From an uncultured Ruminococcus sp. (GTDB lineage Bacteria; Bacillota; Clostridia; Oscillospirales; Ruminococcaceae), in NCBI GenBank assembly GCA_937902395.1, contig CALGTV010000092.1:1-5907 (forward strand): DNA of 5,907 nt. Direction: 5' to 3'. Below, in pieces: positions 1-5,907 of this stretch. How positions within the stretch are numbered: the first letter of the stretch is position 1; the number at the start of each line of letters is the position of its first letter. A model generated the notes under the pieces. The model did no database searches. It was not told where the DNA came from and was given only the letters and a program-made list of their open reading frames with translations. The translations under genes and the position numbers were made by a program.

Positions 1-53
1 CCGAACGGCACGTACGGTGGTGTGAGAGGGCGGTTTATTCCGCCCTACTCGAT
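1..53 (+). mobile_element. 3' end of a group II intron (part of domain V, all of domain VI)
   Basis: This is the tail of a self-splicing retroelement; the rest lies beyond the left window edge. Positions 9-18 (GCACGTACGG) match the conserved 3' strand of bacterial domain V. Domain VI follows as a hairpin: 24-26 (GAG) pairs with 48-50 (CTC), 27-33 (AGGGCGG) pairs with 40-46 (CCGCCCT), the loop is 34-39, and A47 is left as a single bulged adenosine. That is the expected branch-point base, and an intron ending at T53 would put A47 at position -7 and give the family's usual 3'-terminal A-pyrimidine. The predicted 3' exon starts at 54. No reverse transcriptase can be seen, so class and completeness are unknown. 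A rho-independent terminator is unlikely because neither strand has a T-run after the stem. The call rests on remembered family consensus plus the fold. Confidence 0.78.
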
Positions 54-81
54 TGTCTGTATGTAGAAAAATCATTTGTCA

Positions 82-1155
82 TCAAAACAAAATATCCTTA
101 AAGCAAAGCTGAGGCTCACTCTTGTCGAAATCCCAACTGTGATAGGAATCACCGTGACAGCGGCACTTTTCAGCGCAGTTGCGACATTTTTCGTTCTCAT
201 TAGCAAGATCCTTGCGGAAGATATCGAAATTATTCTCCCATACGTCCTTGAATCTGTCTTTGAGGATATTACCTCTTACAAATTCAGGGCGTCGCTCAAT
301 ATCGAGACAAGCAGTAATATCGCCGTTAGCCATAATACTCGCAATATATGTACCTGCAACGCAGAGATAGTACCAATCACGAACCTCGCGCTCATATTCA
401 AGTCCAAGATAATGACTGCATCCATAGCAAACAGGCTCGCCCGCAATACGCTTATTTCTGATATACTCAAACATATAGCGATAATCATCAGGAGTAAGCA
501 GCAGATTCGGATACTGCTTAGCTCTGCCGATAGGCTCAATGTTGATGATACGCCATGAATCGATATCCATGTCGTTGAAAATCTTATAAAGTTCGTCAAG
601 CTGACCGATATTCTCGTGAGTAACAACAGTAGTTACCTGAACAGCCTGAAATCCGCCTACTTCAAGAAGATTATTAATACCCTCCATAGCTTTTTTATAG
701 CCGCCGGGAGTGCGTCTGAAAGCGTCGTGAGTTTCTTCAAGTCCGTCAATACTAACGGAAATAGTGTTCATACCAACGCGCTTTAAATCCTTAGCAACCT
801 GCTTATCAATAAGAGTTGCATTACTTGTCATACCCCAGTTGAAGCCAAGGTCATGAGCAACGCCCATAATATCAAAGAAATCCTTACGGAGAAGCGGCTC
901 ACCACCTGTAATACAAAGCATTTTATCCTGAGTTCCGAAATCGCCCTTAATTTCAGCAAGAAACTTAGAGTACTGCTGTAATGTCAATTCCTCAGAAAAA
1001 ACATCGCCGCAGCTGCTTCCGCAGTGGAGACATCTTTCATTGCAGCGCATAGTAAGCTCAAGGAACAAATGTCGGAGCTGAGGCTTAATCATAAGCCCTG
1101 CACGATAAGCCTCGATTGTTTTCATATGGTCAAGTTTTTTATTTACGTCAAGCAT
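82..1155 (-). CDS. Radical SAM/SPASM protein, probable peptide maturase
   Basis: A complete 357-residue enzyme predicted to cleave S-adenosylmethionine into a 5'-deoxyadenosyl radical and modify a peptide in the cytoplasm. The core has C38-x3-C42-x2-C45 for the SAM-binding 4Fe-4S cluster and a G-G-E-P motif at 84-87. The C-terminal third carries a SPASM region for auxiliary clusters: C265-x12-G278-x4-C283, then C324, C327, C331, C333 and C351, with extra cysteines at 243 and 246. The spacing C-x2-C-x3-C-x-C differs slightly from the classic SPASM pattern. No PqqD-like recognition domain is apparent; only about 35 residues precede the cluster motif. The ATG has TAAGGAG nine bases upstream. The gene lies 13 bp after the dockerin/YGPP-repeat gene, its likely substrate (inference). 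The family also includes anaerobic sulfatase maturases, but no sulfatase is nearby. The enzyme class is firm; the reaction is unknown. Confidence 0.93.
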   Translation of the reverse strand: MLDVNKKLDHMKTIEAYRAGLMIKPQLRHLFLELTMRCNERCLHCGSSCGDVFSEELTLQQYSKFLAEIKGDFGTQDKMLCITGGEPLLRKDFFDIMGVAHDLGFNWGMTSNATLIDKQVAKDLKRVGMNTISVSIDGLEETHDAFRRTPGGYKKAMEGINNLLEVGGFQAVQVTTVVTHENIGQLDELYKIFNDMDIDSWRIINIEPIGRAKQYPNLLLTPDDYRYMFEYIRNKRIAGEPVCYGCSHYLGLEYEREVRDWYYLCVAGTYIASIMANGDITACLDIERRPEFVRGNILKDRFKDVWENNFDIFRKDLANENEKCRNCAEKCRCHGDSYHSWDFDKSEPQLCFKDILF

Positions 1156-1164
1156 TTAATATTT

Positions 1165-1171
1165 CTCCTTA
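1165..1171 (-). promoter_or_regulatory. Ribosome binding site of the radical SAM gene, overlapping the upstream stop codon
   Basis: Read on the minus strand the bases are TAAGGAG. The first three are the TAA stop of the dockerin/repeat gene and the remainder is a strong Shine-Dalgarno sequence nine bases before the ATG at 1155. Such an overlap favours translation of the maturase by ribosomes finishing the upstream gene, and supports co-expression of the two proteins. Confidence 0.85.
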
Positions 1172-2044
1172 TTCAAAAACACTGGGTGGTCCATATAAGG
1201 GCTTAAAAGTAGTCTGTGTAGTGGAAATAACATCTTCCTCATGAGATACTGTTGTTGTAAACCAAGACGGCGGTCCATATACATCTTCAATCTCCTGTTT
1301 AAGAGTTGTAACAACATCTTCTTCCTTATTTGGATCGCGAATATCATCAATCTGACCAAGCAGATACTTATTGAGAAGTACAAGGTCAGCAACAGATACC
1401 TTAAAATCGCCATTTACATCAGCTTGGAAACTGTATTCGGGATTAGGCTTTGCAAATTCCTCACGAAGAAGAATCATATCATATATATCTGTACTGCCGT
1501 CATTGTTTACATCGCCATAGAAAGGCTTAGGACCGTAAACAGGCTGACCGTCATTTTCCAGTTCTGCAATAACCTTATCTATTGTGGTAGTTGTCACTAC
1601 ATCATCCTTATTATCAGGAGTAGTCGTTGTAAACATGCTTGGAGGGCCATAAACCGTTGTGAATCCTGGCAGAATAGGCTCAGTTGTAGTTGTTACAGGC
1701 GTATCTTCCTCATCATCGGGGGCTGTTGTAAATATGCTTGGAGGTCCGTATACTACAGCCATTGTAGTTGTCATTGTTGTAACAACATCTTCCTCCTCAG
1801 CATTTGTAACAGTTGTCGTCGGAGGCGGACCGTATACACCAGCCATTTCCGACTTGAACTCTGTAATAACGTTCTTTAAAACGGCGGGCTGACTGCTCTG
1901 CTTATTTTCCATGCCTACAACTGTAGTAGTTGTATTACCTGAAAATGCAGCAGATGCGTCAATAGGCTCGGAATTTGCTGTACCCACATGCATAGCCGCA
2001 GCAAACAAAGCCGCCGTAAGAGCTGTTTTTTCTGTTTTCTTCAT
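1169..2044 (-). CDS. Secreted dockerin protein with six YGP(P) repeats; candidate radical SAM substrate
   Basis: A 291-residue protein with no assignable enzymatic domain. Residues 1-25 look like a Sec signal peptide: Lys near the N-terminus, then an Ala-rich hydrophobic stretch at about 8-18. Residues 176-230 form a type I dockerin with two calcium loops (D178, N180, D182, D186, D189; D209, N211, D213, S217, D220), which binds a cohesin. The rest is low-complexity, rich in Thr, Asp and Glu, with tyrosines in Y-G-P motifs at 71, 99, 132, 170, 256 and 284. Four of the six read Y-G-P-P-S-x-F, and the last lies at the very C-terminus. The protein contains no cysteine. The ATG has AAAGGAG nine bases upstream, and a promoter lies about 110 bp upstream. 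The adjacent radical SAM/SPASM gene suggests that the repeats are modified, displayed peptides (inference). It could instead be an unmodified structural linker protein. I do not recognise a named family beyond the dockerin. Confidence 0.88.
   Translation of the reverse strand: MKKTEKTALTAALFAAAMHVGTANSEPIDASAAFSGNTTTTVVGMENKQSSQPAVLKNVITEFKSEMAGVYGPPPTTTVTNAEEEDVVTTMTTTMAVVYGPPSIFTTAPDDEEDTPVTTTTEPILPGFTTVYGPPSMFTTTTPDNKDDVVTTTTIDKVIAELENDGQPVYGPKPFYGDVNNDGSTDIYDMILLREEFAKPNPEYSFQADVNGDFKVSVADLVLLNKYLLGQIDDIRDPNKEEDVVTTLKQEIEDVYGPPSWFTTTVSHEEDVISTTQTTFKPLYGPPSVFE
1172..1840 (-). repeat. Six-copy degenerate protein repeat (acidic-VV-T-rich then VYGPPSxF)
   Basis: Tyr codons of the six copies begin (minus strand) at 1834, 1750, 1651, 1537, 1279 and 1195. 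The shared unit is roughly E-E-D-V-[VI]-x-T, about seven variable residues, then [VL]-Y-G-P-P-S-x-F-T-T. Five of six copies have V-[VI] exactly 12 and 11 residues before the Tyr (V59, V87, V158, V244, V272); the copy at Y132 does not. Copy one reads Y-G-P-P-P-T and copy four Y-G-P-K-P-F. At the DNA level the units at 1626-1651 and 1725-1750 agree at 23 of 26 bases with an offset of 99 bp (33 codons), suggesting a fairly recent in-frame duplication. The dockerin interrupts the array between copies four and five. Confidence 0.85.
1355..1519 (-). other. Dockerin type I domain, internal
   Basis: This covers residues 176-230 of the repeat protein. Two F-hand calcium loops are each followed by a helix containing Leu-Leu pairs (I-L-L-R and V-L-L-N-K-Y-L-L). 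Loop one is canonical, D-V-N-N-D-G-S-T-D-I-Y-D. Loop two, D-V-N-G-D-F-K-V-S-V-A-D, has Phe at position 6, usually Gly, and Ser at position 9, usually Asn or Asp. Positions 10-11, which in the family help set cohesin specificity, are Ile-Tyr and Val-Ala and so differ between halves. Dockerins usually sit at a C-terminus; this one is followed by 61 residues with two more repeats. Confidence 0.92.
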
Positions 2045-2098
2045 AAAGAAACACTCCTTTCATTTAGTTGAATTTAAAAAATGATTTTTTCGTTGTTA

Positions 2099-2133
2099 TT
2101 AATATTACTATCAGGCTATAACGGTAATATTAA
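2099..2133 (-). promoter_or_regulatory. Perfect 10-bp inverted repeat in the leader of the dockerin operon
   Basis: TTAATATTAC at 2099-2108 is the exact reverse complement of GTAATATTAA at 2124-2133, with a 15-base spacer. It lies just downstream of the predicted transcription start and about 55 bases before the start codon. It could be an operator for a dimeric regulator or a weak RNA hairpin. The stem is almost all A/T and has no T-run suited to a terminator. In DNA this A/T-rich, a chance palindrome is possible, so the functional call is tentative. Confidence 0.4.
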
Positions 2134-2152
2134 AATAATATTCCCCTATTTT

Positions 2153-2181
2153 ATTATATATCATTAATATAAGAAATGCAA
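2153..2181 (-). promoter_or_regulatory. Sigma-A type promoter for the dockerin/radical SAM operon
   Basis: On the minus strand, TTGCAT (2181-2176) and TATAAT (2158-2153) are separated by exactly 17 bp. The -10 is a perfect consensus and the -35 matches four of six bases. The start of transcription is predicted near 2146, giving a 5' leader of about 100 nt. The site lies in the 205-bp A/T-rich gap after uvrA, so the operon is probably expressed independently of uvrBA. I saw no convincing terminator after uvrA, so some read-through is also possible. Confidence 0.7.
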
Positions 2182-2249
2182 GTATTTTAGCAATTATTAA
2201 CAAATCTTTGTCATATTGCACAAACAAATTCCTCAATATTTGAAATATA

Positions 2250-5069
2250 TCACAAATACTTTTTCAGATATTTTCCAGTATATGATTTCTCACATTCAGC
2301 AACTTTCTCAGGAGTACCAACAGCAACAATAGTACCGCCGCCGTCGCCGCCCTCAGGCCCTAAGTCGATTATATAATCCGCAGATTTTATAACATTGAGG
2401 TTATGCTCTATAACAAGAACAGTATTTCCTTGGTCTGTAAGTTCCTGTAAAACATCAATTAGCATATGGACATCAGCAGTATGAAGTCCAGTAGTAGGCT
2501 CATCAAGAATATAAATTGTCTGACCTGTAGCGCGTTTTGAAAGCTCCGTTGAAAGCTTCACACGCTGAGCCTCACCGCCCGAAAGAGTAGTAGCAGGCTG
2601 ACCGACTTTGATATATCCCAGACCGACTTTTTGAAGTGTTTTCAGCTTACGAGCAATTTTGGGGATATGCTCAAAAAACTCCACACCCTCATCAACTGTC
2701 ATTTCAAGGACATCATAAATAGATTTACCTTTATAGTGTACCTCAAGAGTTTCGCGGTTGTATCTCTTACCCTTGCATACCTCACAGGGAACATAAATAT
2801 CAGGCAGGAAATGCATTTCAATTTTGATGATACCATCACCTTCGCAGGCTTCACATCTACCGCCTTTGACATTAAAGCTGAAACGTCCGCTGTTATATCC
2901 CCTTGCCTTTGCGTCAGGTGTCATGGCAAACAATTCGCGGATATCATTGAATACCCCCGTATAAGTTGCAGGATTTGAACGCGGCGTGCGTCCTATAGGT
3001 GATTGGTCAATGCAGATAACCTTATCAAGATTTTCAAGACCTGTCATTTCTTTGAAATCTCCAGCAATCGTCTTAGCTCTGTTTAGCTTGTGAGCAAGGT
3101 GCTTGTGGATAATCTCATTTACAAGGGAAGATTTACCGCTGCCTGATACACCCGTAACACAGATAAACTCCCCAAGAGGAATATCAACGTCCACATTTTT
3201 CAGATTATGCTCAGTGGCGCCCTTTACAGTGAGGAATTTTCCATTTCCCTCACGCCTTGTCAGCGGTACAGGAATTTTCTTTTTTCCACTGAGATACTGT
3301 CCTGTAATTGAAGCTTTGCATTTCATCAGCTTGTCAACAGTACCGGAAAATACCACATTTCCGCCATGAACGCCTGCTCCGGGACCGATATCAACAATAT
3401 AATCAGCGGCAAGCATGGTATCATCGTCATGCTCAACAACAATGAGAGTATTTCCCAAATCTCTGAGACGTTTCAGCGTAGCAATAAGCTTGTCGTTATC
3501 GCGCTGATGAAGTCCTATACTTGGCTCGTCAAGGATATAAAGCACGCCAACCAACGATGAACCAATCTGAGTTGCAAGACGGATTCGCTGAGATTCACCG
3601 CCGGAAAGAGTACCCGAGGAGCGTGAAAGTGTAAGATATCCCAAACCAACGCTGTTGAGGAAGCTTAAACGCTCCTTAATCTCCTTGATAATACGCTCAC
3701 CGATAAGCTTTTCCTGCTCCGATAAATCAAGGCTATCAAAGAATTCAAGAGAGTTTTTCACAGAGAAATCAGTGATTTCGCTGATATTCTTCTCCCCTAC
3801 CGTCACCGCAAGATATTCGGGGCGGAGTCGTCTGCCATTACATTCGGGACATTCACATTCTATCATAAGTTCCTCAATAACTGCCTTACTATAGTCACTA
3901 TTGGTATCGCGGTAACGTCTTTCCAGATTTGGTATAATTCCCTCAAATGAGGACATATACCAGCCGCCGCCAAGCGTATTCGGTCTATGAAGCTTGATTT
4001 TTGTATCACCCGTACCATAAAGGAATTTATCAAGCTGTGACTTTGTAAGCTCCTTTACAGGCACATCAAGAGGTATATCAAAATGCTTTGAAACAGCCTT
4101 ATAATACATCATAGCAATAGAAGTTTCATCAAGGCTGTTCCAGCCGCTTGCGCATATAGCGCCCTCAGCTATTGACAAATCCTTATCGGGAACAATGGCT
4201 TTTATATCAATCTGACGAAACATACCCAGACCTGTACATTTCGGGCAGGCACCGACGGGATTATTAAATGAAAACATTACAGGTTCCAGGTCGCCAATAC
4301 TTATATTATGCTCAGGACAGGCAAAATTTCGTGAAAAGAGGATTTCCTCCCCGTCAATAATATCAGCAACAGCAAGCCCCTCAGTAAGCTTGAAAATTGT
4401 TTCAAGGCTGTCTGTTATACGTGTTTCAATGCCCTCTTTTATGATTATTCTGTCAACAACAATTTCGATATTGTGCTTTTTGTTCTTATCAAGTTTAATT
4501 TCCTCTGAAAGCTCGTAAATTATACCGTCAATACGCACACGAACAAAACCAGATTTCTTAGCAGATTCAAGCTCCTTAACATACTGTCCCTTTCTGTTTC
4601 TTGCAATGGGAGCAAGAAGCTGAACCTTTGTTCCCTTAGGCAGTTCCATAATTCTGTCAACCATCTGGTCAATTGTCTGCTGAGCAATCACTCTGTTGCA
4701 TATGGGACAATGAGGAATACCGATTCTCGCATAGAGCAGTCGCAGATAATCGTAAATCTCCGTAATTGTGCCAACAGTAGAACGGGGATTTTTTGATGTA
4801 GTTTTCTGGTCAATCGATATAGCAGGAGAAAGCCCCTCAATGCTGTCAACATCGGGCTTTTCCATTTGACCGAGAAACATACGCGCATATGAAGAAAGGC
4901 TCTCAACATAACGTCGCTGACCGTCGGCATATATGGTATCAAAAGCAAGAGAGGATTTTCCCGAGCCCGAAAGTCCTGTCATAACAATAAATTTATCACG
5001 GGGCAGTTCAAGGTCAATATTTTTCAGATTATTCGCCCTTGCGCCTTTTATAACTATCTTCTCTATCAT
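2250..5069 (-). CDS. uvrA: UvrABC excision nuclease subunit A
   Basis: This ABC-type ATPase scans DNA as a dimer, recognises bulky damage and loads UvrB in cytoplasmic nucleotide excision repair. At 939 residues it is full length for the family. Both ATPase halves are intact: Walker A G-L-S-G-S-G-K-S at 32-39 and a second at about 640-647; signature L-S-G-G-E-S-Q at 488-494 and L-S-G-G-E-A-Q at 829-835; each signature is followed by a Walker B I-L-D-E-P. Zinc-module cysteines are at 121/124, 251 with H254, 275/278 and 739/742/762/765; the C-P-E-H form replaces a Cys pair. I place the start at the ATG at 5069, one base after the uvrB stop and eight bases after AAAGGG. A GTG at 5078 adds three residues but has its ribosome binding site abutting it, and the family normally begins at M-I-E-K-I. 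Nothing about the gene looks unusual. Confidence 0.98.
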   Translation of the reverse strand: MIEKIVIKGARANNLKNIDLELPRDKFIVMTGLSGSGKSSLAFDTIYADGQRRYVESLSSYARMFLGQMEKPDVDSIEGLSPAISIDQKTTSKNPRSTVGTITEIYDYLRLLYARIGIPHCPICNRVIAQQTIDQMVDRIMELPKGTKVQLLAPIARNRKGQYVKELESAKKSGFVRVRIDGIIYELSEEIKLDKNKKHNIEIVVDRIIIKEGIETRITDSLETIFKLTEGLAVADIIDGEEILFSRNFACPEHNISIGDLEPVMFSFNNPVGACPKCTGLGMFRQIDIKAIVPDKDLSIAEGAICASGWNSLDETSIAMMYYKAVSKHFDIPLDVPVKELTKSQLDKFLYGTGDTKIKLHRPNTLGGGWYMSSFEGIIPNLERRYRDTNSDYSKAVIEELMIECECPECNGRRLRPEYLAVTVGEKNISEITDFSVKNSLEFFDSLDLSEQEKLIGERIIKEIKERLSFLNSVGLGYLTLSRSSGTLSGGESQRIRLATQIGSSLVGVLYILDEPSIGLHQRDNDKLIATLKRLRDLGNTLIVVEHDDDTMLAADYIVDIGPGAGVHGGNVVFSGTVDKLMKCKASITGQYLSGKKKIPVPLTRREGNGKFLTVKGATEHNLKNVDVDIPLGEFICVTGVSGSGKSSLVNEIIHKHLAHKLNRAKTIAGDFKEMTGLENLDKVICIDQSPIGRTPRSNPATYTGVFNDIRELFAMTPDAKARGYNSGRFSFNVKGGRCEACEGDGIIKIEMHFLPDIYVPCEVCKGKRYNRETLEVHYKGKSIYDVLEMTVDEGVEFFEHIPKIARKLKTLQKVGLGYIKVGQPATTLSGGEAQRVKLSTELSKRATGQTIYILDEPTTGLHTADVHMLIDVLQELTDQGNTVLVIEHNLNVIKSADYIIDLGPEGGDGGGTIVAVGTPEKVAECEKSYTGKYLKKYL

Positions 5070-5083
5070 ATTATTCACCCTTT
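5067..5083 (-). promoter_or_regulatory. Start region of uvrA, coupled to the end of uvrB
   Basis: AAAGGG (5083-5078, minus strand) lies inside the last codons of uvrB. The uvrB TAA is at 5073-5071, followed by one base and then the uvrA ATG at 5069-5067. The eight-base spacing decides for this ATG over the upstream in-frame GTG, and the layout implies translational coupling in a uvrBA transcript. Confidence 0.8.
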
Positions 5084-5907
5084 AATTCACGAATCTTATC
5101 TCTGAGGTAAGCCGCATGCTCAAATTCAAGCATCTTCGCCGCATTTTTCATTTCAACCGTCAGCCTGTCGATAAGTGCCTGACGTTCAGCGGCAGACATT
5201 TTCTTTTTCTTTGTCTTAGCTTCAATCTTATTTTTAGAGCTGATTTCAATAACATCGCGGATATCCTTAATAACAGTTTTCGGCACAATTCCGTGTTTTT
5301 CATTGAACGCAAGCTGTAAAGCACGACGGCGCTCAGTCTCGTTTATAGCGCGCTCCATAGAACCCGTTACTTCGTCGGCATACATAATAACCTGTCCGTT
5401 GACATTTCGAGCCGCACGGCCGATTGTCTGAATGAGAGATGTTTCACTTCTGAGGAAGCCCTCCTTATCCGCGTCAAGAATAGCGATAAGGCTCACTTCG
5501 GGGATATCAAGTCCCTCACGGAGAAGATTGATTCCAACAAGAACATCAAAAACACCGCTTCTTAAATCCTTGATTATTTCCATACGCTCGATTGTATCAA
5601 TATCGTGGTGGAGATAACGTATCTTCACACCGAGATTTTCGTAATAAGATGTAAGATCCTCAGCCATTTTCTTAGTAAGAGTAGTAATAAGCACTCTTTC
5701 CCCTCTTTCAATTCTGAGATTTATTTCTGAATAGAGGTCATCAATCTGTCCCTGAGTGGATTTCACAACAATTTCTGGATCAACAAGTCCCGTTGGGCGT
5801 ATAACCTGTTCAACAATTATATCTGTTTTTTCTCGTTCAATCTGTCCGGGAGTAGCACTGACATATATCGCCTGATTAATGTGAGAATTGAACTCATCAA
5901 AATTAAG
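5071..5907 (-). CDS. uvrB: UvrABC system protein B, C-terminal part (5' end beyond the window)
   Basis: UvrB is the helicase-like subunit that verifies damage after UvrA loading and recruits UvrC. The window holds the last 278 residues of a protein usually about 650-670 long. The frame is open to the window edge, beginning L-N-F-D-E-F, so the true start is outside. Visible family features, in order, are: Y-V-S-A-T-P-G (helicase motif III region), E-Q-V-I-R-P-T-G-L, Q-I-D-D-L, motif V around G-I-N-L-L-R-E-G-L-D-I-P, motif VI Q-T-I-G-R-A-A-R-N, a Lys-rich linker, and a C-terminal UVR domain (E-M-K-N-A-A, then F-E-H-A-A-Y-L-R-D-K-I) that binds UvrC or UvrA. It lies directly upstream of uvrA in the order common in Firmicutes. 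An internal GTG at 5766 is not a start, because conserved UvrB sequence continues upstream of it. Confidence 0.97.
   Translation of the reverse strand, partial: LNFDEFNSHINQAIYVSATPGQIEREKTDIIVEQVIRPTGLVDPEIVVKSTQGQIDDLYSEINLRIERGERVLITTLTKKMAEDLTSYYENLGVKIRYLHHDIDTIERMEIIKDLRSGVFDVLVGINLLREGLDIPEVSLIAILDADKEGFLRSETSLIQTIGRAARNVNGQVIMYADEVTGSMERAINETERRRALQLAFNEKHGIVPKTVIKDIRDVIEISSKNKIEAKTKKKKMSAAERQALIDRLTVEMKNAAKMLEFEHAAYLRDKIRELKGE

Noticed and set aside
27..46. GC-rich hairpin that could be a bidirectional rho-independent terminator for the radical SAM operon
   Set aside because: No T-run follows the stem on either strand. The additional GAG/CTC pairing around a single bulged A, next to a domain V strand, fits group II intron domain VI much better.
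76..558. Plus-strand open frame of 160 codons opposite the radical SAM gene
   Set aside because: It lies entirely opposite the conserved SPASM region, shows no domain, and has no ribosome binding site that I can see.
82..1155. Anaerobic sulfatase-maturating enzyme as the identity of the radical SAM protein
   Set aside because: Length and SPASM layout are compatible, but no sulfatase is nearby and the adjacent protein lacks cysteine and any C/S-x-P-x-R motif. It remains a distant alternative.
1241..1879. Long plus-strand open frame opposite the repeat gene
   Set aside because: Its Cys/Arg/Ile-rich composition is what the antisense of Thr/Asp repeat codons gives. It has no recognisable domain, and the minus-strand frame has a signal peptide, a dockerin and a good ribosome binding site.
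1659..1892. Plus-strand open frame rich in Val and Ser
   Set aside because: It is the antisense of the Thr-rich repeats in another frame; low complexity explains its length.
2229..2249. A/T-rich palindrome (ATATTTGAAATAT) just after the uvrA stop, considered as a terminator
   Set aside because: The arms are six A/T pairs around a single base, which cannot form a stable RNA loop, and no T-run follows.
5071..5766. Start of uvrB at the GTG at 5766
   Set aside because: Conserved UvrB sequence (Y-V-S-A-T-P-G and R-P-T-G-L) continues in frame upstream to the window edge, so the gene is simply cut by the window.

Overview
The window looks like chromosomal DNA from an AT-rich Clostridia bacterium, most likely a Ruminococcus-type gut or rumen species. 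The evidence is a type I dockerin (a cellulosome module), a Firmicutes-style uvrB-uvrA gene order, strong AAGGAG-type ribosome binding sites and A/T-rich intergenic DNA. The genus is inferred, not proven. All four protein genes are read from the minus strand, so gene order runs from the right end of the window to the left.

Right half (2250-5907): the 3' part of uvrB, cut by the window edge, followed directly by a complete uvrA. These encode the damage-recognition and damage-loading proteins of nucleotide excision repair. Stop and start are one base apart, as in a translationally coupled operon. This is ordinary housekeeping DNA.

Middle (2045-2249): a 205-bp A/T-rich gap without a gene. It holds a near-consensus sigma-70/sigma-A promoter (TTGCAT, 17 bp, TATAAT) pointing left, and a perfect 10-bp inverted repeat in the predicted 5' leader.

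Left half (82-2044): a two-gene operon, and the interesting part. The first gene encodes a 291-residue secreted protein with no cysteine. It carries six copies of a Tyr-Gly-Pro motif (mostly V-Y-G-P-P-S-x-F) in Thr-rich, acidic linkers, and a dockerin domain lies between copies four and five. The second gene begins 13 bp later, and its ribosome binding site overlaps the stop codon of the first. It encodes a radical SAM/SPASM enzyme of the peptide-maturase type. The layout suggests a multi-core, RiPP-like substrate and its modifying enzyme, with the dockerin anchoring the product to a cohesin on the cell surface or a cellulosome. The pairing and the repeats are visible in the sequence; the chemistry is inference.

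Left edge (1-53): on the plus strand, the 3' end of a group II intron (the 3' part of domain V and a complete domain VI with a bulged adenosine). It ends 28 bp beyond the stop codon of the radical SAM gene and is oriented against the operon. The body of the intron lies outside the window.
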